13,090 nucleotides of DNA, from positions 1-13,090 of the forward strand of contig NZ_JAIVFR010000071.1 in assembly GCF_020829685.1 (NCBI RefSeq), written 5' to 3'. The position numbers and the translations under genes were made by a program. Positions within the stretch are counted from its first letter, which is position 1. The number at the start of each line of letters is the position of its first letter. Below the pieces are notes generated by a model. The model did no database searches and was not told the origin of the DNA. It was given only the letters and a program-made list of their open reading frames with translations. Source of the stretch: Nostoc sp. CHAB 5715 (GTDB taxonomy: Bacteria; Cyanobacteriota; Cyanobacteriia; Cyanobacteriales; Nostocaceae). Shown one piece after another: positions 7,483 through 13,090 of this stretch.

Positions 7483-7608
7483 TTATTGTGCAGCGATAAA
7501 TCGTTCAAAGATTTTTGCAAATTCGCCCGGATTGAAAGGGATCGTGGCAAGAACTCGATCGCGATAGTACAGGTCGTTTAGGTCGGTAGTGGGACGTTCA
7601 AGAGGCAT
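7483..7608 (-). CDS. Very small hypothetical protein (41 aa)
   Basis: ATG 7606-7608 gives a 41-residue product beginning MPLERPTTDLNDLYYRDRV and ending GEFAKIFERFIAAQ. GAGA eight bases upstream can serve as a weak Shine-Dalgarno. The frame is open 21 codons further upstream, but that part looks non-coding. The balanced, protein-like composition (LYYRDRVLATIPFNPGEF) argues for a real or formerly real gene. I do not recognise a family. It stands alone between rsfS and the glycosyltransferase gene on the same strand. It could be a short independent protein or the end of a lost gene. Confidence 0.4.
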   Translation of the reverse strand: MPLERPTTDLNDLYYRDRVLATIPFNPGEFAKIFERFIAAQ

Positions 7609-7737
7609 GATATTGTTCTCTATTAAAGATAACGTTTGGTTGAGATGAGGAAGTTTGACAATACCAGTCATCTATTACCACAAAATCATCCAATACCACA
7701 AAAATTATTATATGTCAATAAAGTCGAAATAATGCCC

Positions 7738-7771
7738 AGATCCCCCACTTCTCACCAGAAGTCGGGGATCT
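7738..7771. repeat. 15-bp hairpin repeat
   Basis: AGATCCCCCACTTCT (7738-7752) and AGAAGTCGGGGATCT (7757-7771) pair with one mismatch across a CACC loop. This is a well-known style of dispersed hairpin in cyanobacteria. It has no adjacent T run, so it is not a typical intrinsic terminator. Confidence 0.65.
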
Positions 7772-7804
7772 ATCTCCCAAGGGTTTTATGTTTAATTACG
7801 TTAA

Positions 7805-7836
7805 CCTCAAAATCTAAATATAAGGAGATTTTGAGG
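7805..7836. repeat. 11-bp hairpin downstream of the glycosyltransferase gene
   Basis: CCTCAAAATCT (7805-7815) and AGATTTTGAGG (7826-7836) are perfectly complementary with a 10-base loop. It lies 50 bp beyond the minus-strand stop codon at 7886. No U tract follows in that direction, so any terminator role is uncertain. Confidence 0.5.
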
Positions 7837-7885
7837 ACATACCCCACTGAAAGCTCACGTATGCAATGTAACTCTGTTACGGAGA

Positions 7886-9160
7886 TTAAACTTCTTGTTT
7901 CGTAACTATGCCTGTGGACTGAATTGCTCGACGATCTGCCATCAATGAATAACACAACGACTCATATTGATTTAAAGCTTGCTCAAAAGCATAGTTTTCA
8001 ACTGCATATTGGCGACTTTTATAACCCAGAGTTTTAACTTTTTCGGGGTTTTGGTACAAATCCAAAATTGCCATTGCTAAAGCTTGAGGATCTTCTGGAA
8101 GCACGATAACTCCGCCGCCACTTTGCTTGATAGCTTTTGCTGCCGTACCATTATCGGGAACAGAAGCAACCAAAGCTCGTCCACTGGCAAGTAGCACTTG
8201 AATTTTTGACGGCATATTGAAGGATACAACATTTTTCTTTTGCACCACTAAACCAACATCAGCAGCTGCTAACATTTGTGGCAAAGATTTGCGGAGTTGG
8301 AATGGCAGTAGCAAAACATTATTTGCGCCGCAGTCTAAACATTCCTGTTGCAATCGCTGTAAACCTTTTGCCTCTCCAACGATGACAAAAACAATATCTG
8401 GGATATGGCGTAACACAGAAGCAGCTTTGACAACGCTTTCTAAGCCTTGGGTTAGGGCAATGTTGCCAGAATAAAGTACTACAAATTTGCCATTTAGGTT
8501 ATGTGCGGCGCGGAAAGGATTATTTTCTTTAGGCAAAGGGCGGATAAAATTGACATCAACCCAGTTGGGAATTTGCACAATTTTGTCAGCTTCTACGCCC
8601 TTAGTTCGCAAATTGTCCACAAACCCATCGGCGATGACGCTAATTTTACTGGCAGTGTGGTAAGCAAATTTTTCCAACTCTGTAAATAACTTTATAAGCA
8701 ATTTATTTTTCAGTAGACCGACATGGACGGCTGCTTCTGGTAATATATCTTGTAGATTTAAGATTACAGGACAAGCACGTAACCATCCTAAAAGAGCGAC
8801 TGGTACACAGCTTGGCAAGGATGGCGATGTCGAGAGAATAACATCTGGACGCCAACCGATGAGGGCAGGCACAAAACTAGTGACAACGAAACTAGCATCT
8901 AATAACATCCGATCTAATAAATTGGGTTGGGGACGAATCCAAACGTAACTGCGTTGAATTTGAACGCCATTTTTGTATTCGTTGAGATACCACTTGCCCC
9001 GATATTCCTGGTAAATTTGACGCTCAGGGTAGTTGGGCATAGCGGTGATTACGCGCACTTGATGCCCACGCTTCACTAGTCCCTCTGCTAATTCAGTCAT
9101 CAGTGGGGCAATACCAATTGGCTCTGGATAGTAGTTGTAGGAGTAAATTAAAATTCGCAT
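7886..9160 (-). CDS. Group 4 (GT-B) glycosyltransferase, WcaI-like
   Basis: From ATG 9160 this encodes 424 residues opening MRILIYSYNYYPEPIG. The extra open codons upstream (to 9244) are antisense to the neighbouring RTX frame and are not used here. The N-terminal Rossmann half (about 1-190) shows YYPEPIGIAPLMTELAEGL, GHQVRVITAMPNYPE and LNLQDILPEAAVHVGL. The C-terminal half (about 220-390) shows VVLYSGNIALTQGLE, IVFVIVGEAKG, LLLPFQ, MLAAADVGLVV and MPSKIQVLLASGRALVAS. This is the pattern of WcaI-type transferases, which add a sugar from a nucleotide donor to a lipid-linked exopolysaccharide intermediate at the inner face of the plasma membrane. The exact sugar cannot be read from the sequence. 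No other polysaccharide genes are nearby. Oddly, its start codon lies about 10 bp from the beginning of the convergently broken RTX frame on the other strand, leaving no normal promoter space and no Shine-Dalgarno. Confidence 0.87.
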   Translation of the reverse strand: MRILIYSYNYYPEPIGIAPLMTELAEGLVKRGHQVRVITAMPNYPERQIYQEYRGKWYLNEYKNGVQIQRSYVWIRPQPNLLDRMLLDASFVVTSFVPALIGWRPDVILSTSPSLPSCVPVALLGWLRACPVILNLQDILPEAAVHVGLLKNKLLIKLFTELEKFAYHTASKISVIADGFVDNLRTKGVEADKIVQIPNWVDVNFIRPLPKENNPFRAAHNLNGKFVVLYSGNIALTQGLESVVKAASVLRHIPDIVFVIVGEAKGLQRLQQECLDCGANNVLLLPFQLRKSLPQMLAAADVGLVVQKKNVVSFNMPSKIQVLLASGRALVASVPDNGTAAKAIKQSGGGVIVLPEDPQALAMAILDLYQNPEKVKTLGYKSRQYAVENYAFEQALNQYESLCYSLMADRRAIQSTGIVTKQEV

Positions 9161-9262
9161 AAAAATTAGTCCGAAGTATCCCAGAATGCCAACAACCTGG
9201 AAATCACCTTTGAAGGGGCGACTGGCACAAAATTCATCCTCCAAAACTTCAACTTAGAAAAC

Positions 9263-10921
9263 TTGGATAACCTGAAAGCTTCTGGAACAAGACCAGATAT
9301 TGGTAATATCTTGTTTGATGGGCAAACTAGCATTACCACTAGCTTTAATGTCCTAGATGCCAACTCCACTGCAACGAGTCTAGGGGTCAAGAACACCGTA
9401 ACCTTTCTCAATGACCTATCCAACAACATTAAGGGTTTAGATAATTCAGATGATGTCATTAATGGTCAGGATGGTAATGACAAAATCGACGGCTTAAGTG
9501 GCAACGATTTGCTGCGCGGTGGTACAGGCAATGATACCCTCATTGGTGGTGCGGGGAATAACACCCTCGTTGGTGGTATTGATGGCGATTACTTAGACGT
9601 TAACTCTTCAACAGGCAATAACCTATTAGATGGTGGCGATGGCAATGATACTCTCTCGGCCTTAGGTGACTACGATGTGGTGTCTGGTAATAACACCCTC
9701 AACGGTGGCGCTGGTAACGATAGCTTGAGTGCTGACAGTTCAGCAGGCAATAACCTACTCTCTGGTGGCAATGGCAATGATTCTCTTAGCGTCTCTGGTG
9801 GCTACTATAACCCTGAAGTATCTGGTAATAACACCCTCAACGGTGGTGCTGGTAATGATAGCTTGAGTGCTTTCTATTCAACAGGCGATAACTTCCTGGA
9901 TGGTGGCGATGACAATGATTATCTTAACGTCAATCTTGCCAATGGTAATAACACCCTCAACGGTGGTCTTGGTGACGATTCTTTGAGTGCTAATATTTCA
10001 ACAGGCACTAATCTGCTCTCTGGTGGCGATGGCAATGATTCTCTTAGTGCGTCTAACTTCGAGGGCTACAGGTTTGATAACACCTCTGGCAATAACACCC
10101 TCAACGGTGACGCTGGTGACGATTACTTGAATGTTAACTATTCACGAGGCGCTAATCTGCTCAATGGAGGCGATGGCAATGATACTCTCACAGGCTCTAG
10201 CTACGGCTACGGCTACGGAGGAAAGTGTTATATCTGCACTGGCAATAACACCCTTAACGGTGGTACTGGTGCGGATAACTTGAATGTTGACTATTCATCA
10301 GGCGATAATCTGCTCTCTGGAGACGATGGCAATGATACTCTCACTGCCTCTGGCTACGAGTACGACGAACAGGGCGAGTCCGGCAAAGGAGTCTATCGCA
10401 GAGCATCAGGAAATAACACCCTCAACGGTGGTGCTGGTGCTGATAACTTGATTGTTGATTATTCAACAGGCACTAATCTGTTGGATGGTGGCGATGGCAA
10501 TGATACTCTTAGTGCCTATGGCGCATTAGGCAATAACACTCTTTATGGTGGTTTTGGTAATGATATCATCACGGGTGGAAACGGTAATGACACCCTCTAT
10601 GGAGGGGATGGTACTGATACCTTTGCTTTCAATAGTTATAATCAGGGCATTGATATTCTTTATGACTTTAACGCCACTAATGAGTTGATTCAGGTATCGG
10701 TTGCTGGTTTTGGTGGCGAGTTAGCAGCACCTTCACTTAAGCCAAGTCAGTTTACCATCGGAACATCTGCAATCACTAATGCTCAACGATTCATCTATGA
10801 TAATGTTACAGGTGCATTGTACTTTGACCAAGATGGTAGTGAGTCTGCATTTACTCAGGTAAAATTTGCACAATTATCTGCTGGATTATCACTAACCGAA
10901 AACAATTTTGTGGTTGTTTAA
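9263..10921 (+). CDS. RTX beta-roll protein with alternating fixed and variable loops, 5' end missing
   Basis: The first usable start is TTG 9263 (552 residues), but the frame is open from 9170. That upstream part (LEITFEGATGTKFILQNFNL) looks like genuine protein of a longer RTX protein. No Met codon occurs inside, so the gene is probably cut off at its 5' end. Residues about 60-95 start the RTX array (GQDGNDKIDG, GTGNDTLIGG). About 15 units then alternate between NTLNGG and NLLDGG/NLLSGG types (about 98-435), each with GDGNDTL-like calcium sites. The end is a complete secretion-type tail: TDTFAFNSYNQGIDILYDF, LKPSQFTIG, RFIYDNVTGALYFDQDG, SLTENNFVV. The product should fold into a calcium-dependent beta-roll outside the cell after type I export. 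Loops after the NLL units vary from 5 to 21 residues and one holds a Cys-x-x-Cys pair (C322, C325), unusual in RTX proteins. Specific function is unknown. Confidence 0.8.
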   Translation: MDNLKASGTRPDIGNILFDGQTSITTSFNVLDANSTATSLGVKNTVTFLNDLSNNIKGLDNSDDVINGQDGNDKIDGLSGNDLLRGGTGNDTLIGGAGNNTLVGGIDGDYLDVNSSTGNNLLDGGDGNDTLSALGDYDVVSGNNTLNGGAGNDSLSADSSAGNNLLSGGNGNDSLSVSGGYYNPEVSGNNTLNGGAGNDSLSAFYSTGDNFLDGGDDNDYLNVNLANGNNTLNGGLGDDSLSANISTGTNLLSGGDGNDSLSASNFEGYRFDNTSGNNTLNGDAGDDYLNVNYSRGANLLNGGDGNDTLTGSSYGYGYGGKCYICTGNNTLNGGTGADNLNVDYSSGDNLLSGDDGNDTLTASGYEYDEQGESGKGVYRRASGNNTLNGGAGADNLIVDYSTGTNLLDGGDGNDTLSAYGALGNNTLYGGFGNDIITGGNGNDTLYGGDGTDTFAFNSYNQGIDILYDFNATNELIQVSVAGFGGELAAPSLKPSQFTIGTSAITNAQRFIYDNVTGALYFDQDGSESAFTQVKFAQLSAGLSLTENNFVVV

Positions 10922-10955
10922 TTGTGATTGGCACTCCATTACTTTAAGCACAGAT

Positions 10956-10983
10956 TGCGAGGTGCAGAAAATACCATCTCGCA
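10956..10983 (+). terminator. Possible weak terminator hairpin after the RTX gene
   Basis: TGCGAGGT and ATCTCGCA form an 8-bp stem with one G-U pair and a 12-base loop, 34 bp beyond the RTX stop codon. Only a short, delayed run of four T follows, so termination here would be weak. Confidence 0.35.
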
Positions 10984-11079
10984 CTCGACTGACTTTTCCC
11001 GTTAAGTCTTGAAAGGCTTACTGACAAAGGATTTAATAAACAGCACAGCATATACGGTAATTTTAATAAAAATCAATTG

Positions 11080-11305
11080 ATATCATGTCCGCTTAATCAC
11101 TTACAATATGTCATTGCGAGTGGAACGGAGTGGAACGAAGCAATCACAATGACTCTGCGATTACTTCATATCATGTCCGCCAAATTACCCATAATAAAAG
11201 AACCCCACCCCCAACCCCTCCCCGCAGGCGGGGAGGGGAGACAAAGCACAGCTTTGGCGGGGTGGGGTTCTTCGGGTTTAATAAGCAATCAAGCGGACAT
11301 GATAT
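11080..11305. repeat. Element bounded by inverted ATATCATGTCCGC repeats
   Basis: ATATCATGTCCGCTT at 11080-11094 recurs as ATATCATGTCCGC at 11168-11180 and, inverted, as AAGCGGACATGATAT at 11291-11305. The outermost and inner copies could serve as ends of a 226-bp or 138-bp miniature element. Between them sits a 44-bp repeat bounded by GTCATTG/CAATGAC (11110-11153) and a long hairpin. No transposase frame is present. Confidence 0.6.
11198..11272. repeat. GC-rich three-stem hairpin repeat
   Basis: AAGAACCCCACCCC (11198-11211) pairs perfectly with GGGGTGGGGTTCTT (11259-11272). Inside, CCCCTCCCCGC pairs with GCGGGGAGGGG around AG/GG bases near 11226, and AAAGC pairs with GCTTT at 11243-11255. 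The folded form would be a clover-like structure. This motif is common in cyanobacterial intergenic DNA. Confidence 0.7.
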
Positions 11306-11339
11306 AATACCAATTCTGTATGAAGATGCACATAATAAG

Positions 11340-11388
11340 ACCCCCTGTAGTCCCCCGATGCTTTGGGGGGACGGCGTAGCCGGGGGGT
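11340..11388. repeat. GC-rich nested hairpin
   Basis: ACCCCC (11340-11345) and GGGGGT (11383-11388) enclose TCCCCC/GGGGGA (11351-11356 with 11366-11371) and a small GGC-GTA-GCC loop. It is another dispersed cyanobacterial hairpin type. Confidence 0.6.
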
Positions 11389-11448
11389 AAATATATGCAG
11401 CTTTACAAAGAAACGGTATCAGTTACTTGCAAACTGCTGTAAAAAGGA

Positions 11449-11568
11449 AAATGGTAGTATCAGATGATAAAGTCATAGCTACTACCATTTATTCTATAAA
11501 TAATATTTGTCCCACCCCAGCAAGAGATAACAATCAGAATATGTTATTTTGCATCAGGTGGGATTTTT
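11449..11568 (+). ncRNA. Possible small RNA or orphan terminator structure
   Basis: AAATGGTAGTA/TACTACCATTT (11 bp, 11449-11459 with 11480-11490) is followed by TCCCACC/GGTGGGA (11510-11516 with 11557-11563), which ends in five T then GTTT. The second stem has an inner ATAACA/TGTTAT pair. Two stems ending in a U-rich tail resemble a free-standing small RNA or a terminated leader. No coding gene on the plus strand ends nearby, and I see no clear promoter. It could also be terminator debris. Confidence 0.28.
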
Positions 11569-11603
11569 GTTTAGCTATTGCACATCGCGTCATTAAAAGG
11601 TAG

Positions 11604-11622
11604 AAAAACCCATATTTTTGGG
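11604..11622 (-). terminator. Possible terminator of the GIP-repeat gene
   Basis: On the minus strand CCCA and TGGG flank an AAAATA loop and are followed by five T. The stem is only 4 bp, so this is a weak candidate about 70 bp after the stop codon at 11692. Confidence 0.33.
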
Positions 11623-11691
11623 ATAATGTCTAACTTCAATTCGCCCTTAAAGTTATGCAATTGGCATTAAGCAACTGGGAAACCGCCGTTA

Positions 11692-12102
11692 TTAGTTACC
11701 AAAATTTGGTATATTGCCTTGTTGTGGAATTCCATAACTAGCGGAATCGAAGCTGCCAGCCGTTGGAATTCCATAACTGGCGGAATCGAAGCTGCCAGCC
11801 GTTGGAATTCCAGAGCTACCCAAACTAAAGCTGCCTTCTTGTGGAATTCCATACTTATCAAAGTCGAAGCTGCCTTCTTGTGGAATTCCATACTTATCAA
11901 AGTCGAAGCTGCCTTCTTTTGGAATTCCATACTTATCAAAGTCGAAGCTGCCTTCTTTTGGAATTCCATACTTATCAAAATCGAAGCTATCAGCCGTTGG
12001 GATGCCAAAAGCGCCTCCAGGTGCGAAAGGATCGCTGGGGTTGCTAGCCTGACCACCACCATTAACGGGATTACCAGGAACAGAATTTGTATTAGATGCC
12101 AT
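11692..12102 (-). CDS. 13-residue GIP tandem-repeat protein, family unknown
   Basis: This encodes 136 residues. A near-consensus Shine-Dalgarno AGGAGG (12113-12118) lies 10 nt before ATG 12102, which selects this frame over the overlapping minus-strand frame at 11667-12062. The N-terminus (1-32) is Asn/Gly/Pro/Ser-rich with two Gly clusters (GGG at 15-17, GG at 29-30). From residue 33 the triplet Gly-Ile-Pro recurs eight times at exactly 13-residue spacing (33, 46, 59, 72, 85, 98, 111, 124). Units are of two types, EGSFDFDKYGIPK/Q in the first half and AGSFDSASYGIPT in the second, with one hybrid GSFSLGSSGIPT. There is no Cys, signal peptide or membrane segment, and the composition is acidic and aromatic. 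Each DNA unit contains the palindrome GGAATTCC. I recognise no family. It could be a structural or extracellular repeat protein, or a multi-core peptide precursor; the latter is speculation since no modifying enzyme is adjacent. Confidence 0.75.
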   Translation of the reverse strand: MASNTNSVPGNPVNGGGQASNPSDPFAPGGAFGIPTADSFDFDKYGIPKEGSFDFDKYGIPKEGSFDFDKYGIPQEGSFDFDKYGIPQEGSFSLGSSGIPTAGSFDSASYGIPTAGSFDSASYGIPQQGNIPNFGN

Positions 12103-12126
12103 TAGAGTTAATCCTCCTATTAGGAC

Positions 12127-12155
12127 ATAAATTTTGCTTCATTAATAAATGTCAA
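12127..12155 (-). promoter_or_regulatory. Possible promoter of the GIP-repeat gene
   Basis: A perfect -35 word TTGACA lies on the minus strand at 12150-12155. At 17 nt spacing the -10 position reads ATTTAT (12127-12132), only three of six consensus bases. The site lies about 50 bp before the start codon, leaving a short leader with the AGGAGG site. Confidence 0.33.
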
Positions 12156-12320
12156 AAAAGCATAATTAAGCTTCCTTTGTAGCTTTTTTCTTGTTTTTTT
12201 AATTGCTAATATTGAGCTTTTTTGACTAAATCACAGAGTGTTTTTATGAAAATTACTAACTAAAAGAAACCTGCGATTAATGCTGGTTATGCCAATAAAT
12301 ATAAAAAAATTAATTTATTT

Positions 12321-12437
12321 TTACAATGAAAAATCTTTAGATGCTTGTGCCAAATCTTTCGATGCTTGTGTCAAATCTTTAGATATTTCTACTACTGGAA
12401 TTTGCAGGGTAATATCAAATCCAATTGAACAACCACA
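12321..12437 (-). pseudogene. Start-less ORF with heptad repeats (21-bp DNA repeat)
   Basis: The frame runs from a stop at 12438-12440 to TAA at 12321 with no ATG or GTG. It encodes about 38 residues ending in IPVVEISKDLTQ then ASKDLAQ then ASKDF, a seven-residue repeat suited to an amphipathic helix. At DNA level the unit AAATCTTTAGATGCTTGTG is repeated at 12331, 12352 and, diverged, at 12373. It may be the end of a lost helical-repeat protein. I do not recognise the family. Confidence 0.35.
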
Positions 12438-12605
12438 CTAAAAATAAGCTACAACCCATTCTGTTACTTGATTGAAACTATGTGCAATCAGCCGGATTTG
12501 ATATAAGATCATTTAAATTGGTATAAATCAGACTTGACAAATGGGCATCATGAGTAAAAAGACAGCAATGCTGTTTTAAAAATTTCAAGGAGCAGATTAC
12601 TCTTA

Positions 12606-12734
12606 TATAGGACTAATATTTGATTTCTGAAAAAGCTCGGTACAACTCGAAAAACCTAATTCCTTATTCCCTACTCCCTACTCCCCACTCCCCGCCTACG
12701 TAAATAATTTCAAAAATCAAATACGATTCCTATA
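12606..12734. mobile_element. MITE-like element with 27-bp imperfect terminal inverted repeats
   Basis: The left end (12606-12632) reads TATAGGA, four variable bases, TATTTGATTT, one base, TGAAA. The right end (12708-12734) is its reverse complement at 23 of 27 positions. The 129-bp interior contains a CCCTACT-type short tandem repeat (12668-12694). No coding frame is present. This fits a small non-autonomous element or dispersed structured repeat. Confidence 0.6.
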
Positions 12735-12776
12735 GCAATCCGATTTGATTACGTGAAAAAATCTAGGCAGATGTAG

Positions 12777-12806
12777 GGTGCGTCAGGGCGGAGTCCGTAA
12801 CGCACC
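12777..12806. repeat. Hairpin repeat GGTGCGT/ACGCACC
   Basis: A 7-bp perfect stem (12777-12783 with 12800-12806) encloses a GC-rich loop containing GGAGTCC. Its composition stands out from the AT-rich surroundings. The motif is a frequent intergenic repeat in cyanobacteria and could act as a weak terminator just beyond the recN remnant. Confidence 0.55.
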
Positions 12807-12823
12807 AAAGTGTAGATTTATCT

Positions 12824-12967
12824 TTAATTTTTAATTTTTTGACGATGGTTAGCAGCTTGTAATAACAGAGATTCGGCAAAAGCGATCGCATCATTTGCAG
12901 ATTTACCACCAGCTAACTGTGCTAATTCTTGTCGGCGAGTGGTTAAATTATCCAAGGTAGTAACTCT
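12824..12967 (-). pseudogene. recN: C-terminal fragment of DNA repair protein RecN
   Basis: The minus frame ending at TAA 12824-12826 encodes RVTTLDNLTTRRQELAQLAGG, split here as RVTTLDNLTTRR and QELAQLAGG, followed by KSANDAIAFAESLLLQAA and HRQKIKN. From memory this is the end of cyanobacterial RecN, an SMC-like ATPase that acts in double-strand break repair. Only about 47 residues remain. Upstream of 12967 the frame continues into unrelated residues (CLQNSSPHP) and meets a stop at 13013-13015, so the ATPase domains and coiled coil are missing. No start codon is present. The similarity was recognised without a search, and a frameshift rather than a break could explain the loss if the rest lies further right. 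Confidence 0.6.
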
Positions 12968-13039
12968 TGGATGCGGCGAAGAATTTTGTAGACAAAAACG
13001 CTGATAGTGCTTCTAGTACGCTTGAACCAACTCACGGCT

Positions 13040-13057
13040 AATTCGTAATTACGAATT
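13040..13057. repeat. 18-bp perfect palindrome
   Basis: AATTCGTAATTACGAATT equals its own reverse complement and is followed by another ACGAATTAC word. It belongs to the TAATTACGAATT repeat type often seen between cyanobacterial genes. Confidence 0.6.
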
Positions 13058-13090
13058 ACGAATTACCTAAAGGGGTTGACGGCTAGACCG

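Larger units (their letters stand above)
10922..11691. other. Gene-free region of hairpin repeats
   Basis: This 770-base stretch holds, in order: an 8-bp hairpin, three copies of an ATATCATGTCCGC word, a GTCATTGCGAG-type repeat, two GC-rich hairpin clusters, two further stem-loops that may form a terminator or small RNA, and a weak minus-strand terminator. Short ORFs at 11077-11390 only reflect the repeats. Confidence 0.6.
12103..12823. other. Gene-poor region between GIP gene and recN remnant
   Basis: Apart from the GIP gene leader, this 721-base stretch contains an AAAAAGC/GCTTTTT inverted pair near 12154-12190, a 21-bp direct repeat in an ORF remnant, a MITE-like element and a short hairpin. 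A small stem ACAGC/GCTGT with TTT at about 12560-12577 is also present. No full gene is visible. Confidence 0.5.

Noticed and set aside
7636..7955. ORFs on both strands next to the glycosyltransferase 3' end
   Set aside because: They cover hairpin repeats and lack ribosome binding sites and recognisable protein character.
9161..9244. N-terminal extension of the glycosyltransferase
   Set aside because: The open codons are antisense to RTX-like coding sequence, and MRILIYSYNYYPEP at 9160 is the family's normal start.
11077..11390. Overlapping plus-strand ORFs downstream of the third RTX gene
   Set aside because: They run through GC-rich hairpin repeats and translate them; no coding character.
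11667..12062. Alternative minus-strand repeat ORF overlapping the GIP gene
   Set aside because: It has no Shine-Dalgarno and a hydrophobic shadow composition; the GIP frame has AGGAGG in place and exact residue periodicity.

Overview
The window looks like chromosomal DNA of a filamentous, probably heterocystous (Nostoc-like) cyanobacterium. The evidence is many HIP1 octamers (GCGATCGC, for example near 1080, 2857, 3823, 4842, 6543, 7062 and 12882), the rsfS-CGLD27 gene pair, and intergenic spaces packed with hairpin and short tandem repeats typical of that group. This is an inference from sequence style, not a taxonomic assignment.

Layout. At 1-1354 a 3'-truncated photolyase fragment abuts a 5'-truncated phytase-like/RTX gene, with an AT-rich scar of about 130 bp between them. 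The 1355-2403 stretch is a nest of repeats: an intrinsic terminator, a 21-bp minisatellite, nested inverted repeats and a 247-bp MITE-like element. At 2404-4802 lies a large RTX + Calx-beta + DUF4114 protein split into two reading frames at a TGATG stop/start overlap. The minus strand from about 7300 down to 5182 is a conserved housekeeping block: ribosome silencing factor rsfS, CGLD27 membrane protein, an asparaginase and initiator tRNA-fMet. After a very small ORF comes a WcaI-like glycosyltransferase (7886-9160, minus). Directly against its start codon, on the other strand, is a third RTX gene lacking a proper 5' end (9170-10921). The region 10922-11691 holds more hairpin repeats and a possible terminator or small RNA. 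A gene for a protein made of exact 13-residue GIP repeats (11692-12102, minus) has a strong Shine-Dalgarno. The right end carries a second MITE-like element, a heptad-repeat remnant and a fragment matching the C-terminus of recN.

Functional themes. The RTX proteins are expected to be secreted calcium-binding beta-roll proteins; their type I secretion machinery is not in the window. The housekeeping block links translation control, a green-lineage membrane protein, asparagine breakdown and initiator tRNA by position only. Four genes (photolyase, phytase-like/RTX, third RTX gene, recN) appear cut off and one is frameshifted, so the region is a rearranged, decaying accessory zone around a conserved core.

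The most interesting items are the third RTX protein, whose repeats alternate fixed 5-residue loops with loops of 5-21 residues, one carrying a C-x-x-C pair, and the unrecognised 13-residue-periodic GIP protein.
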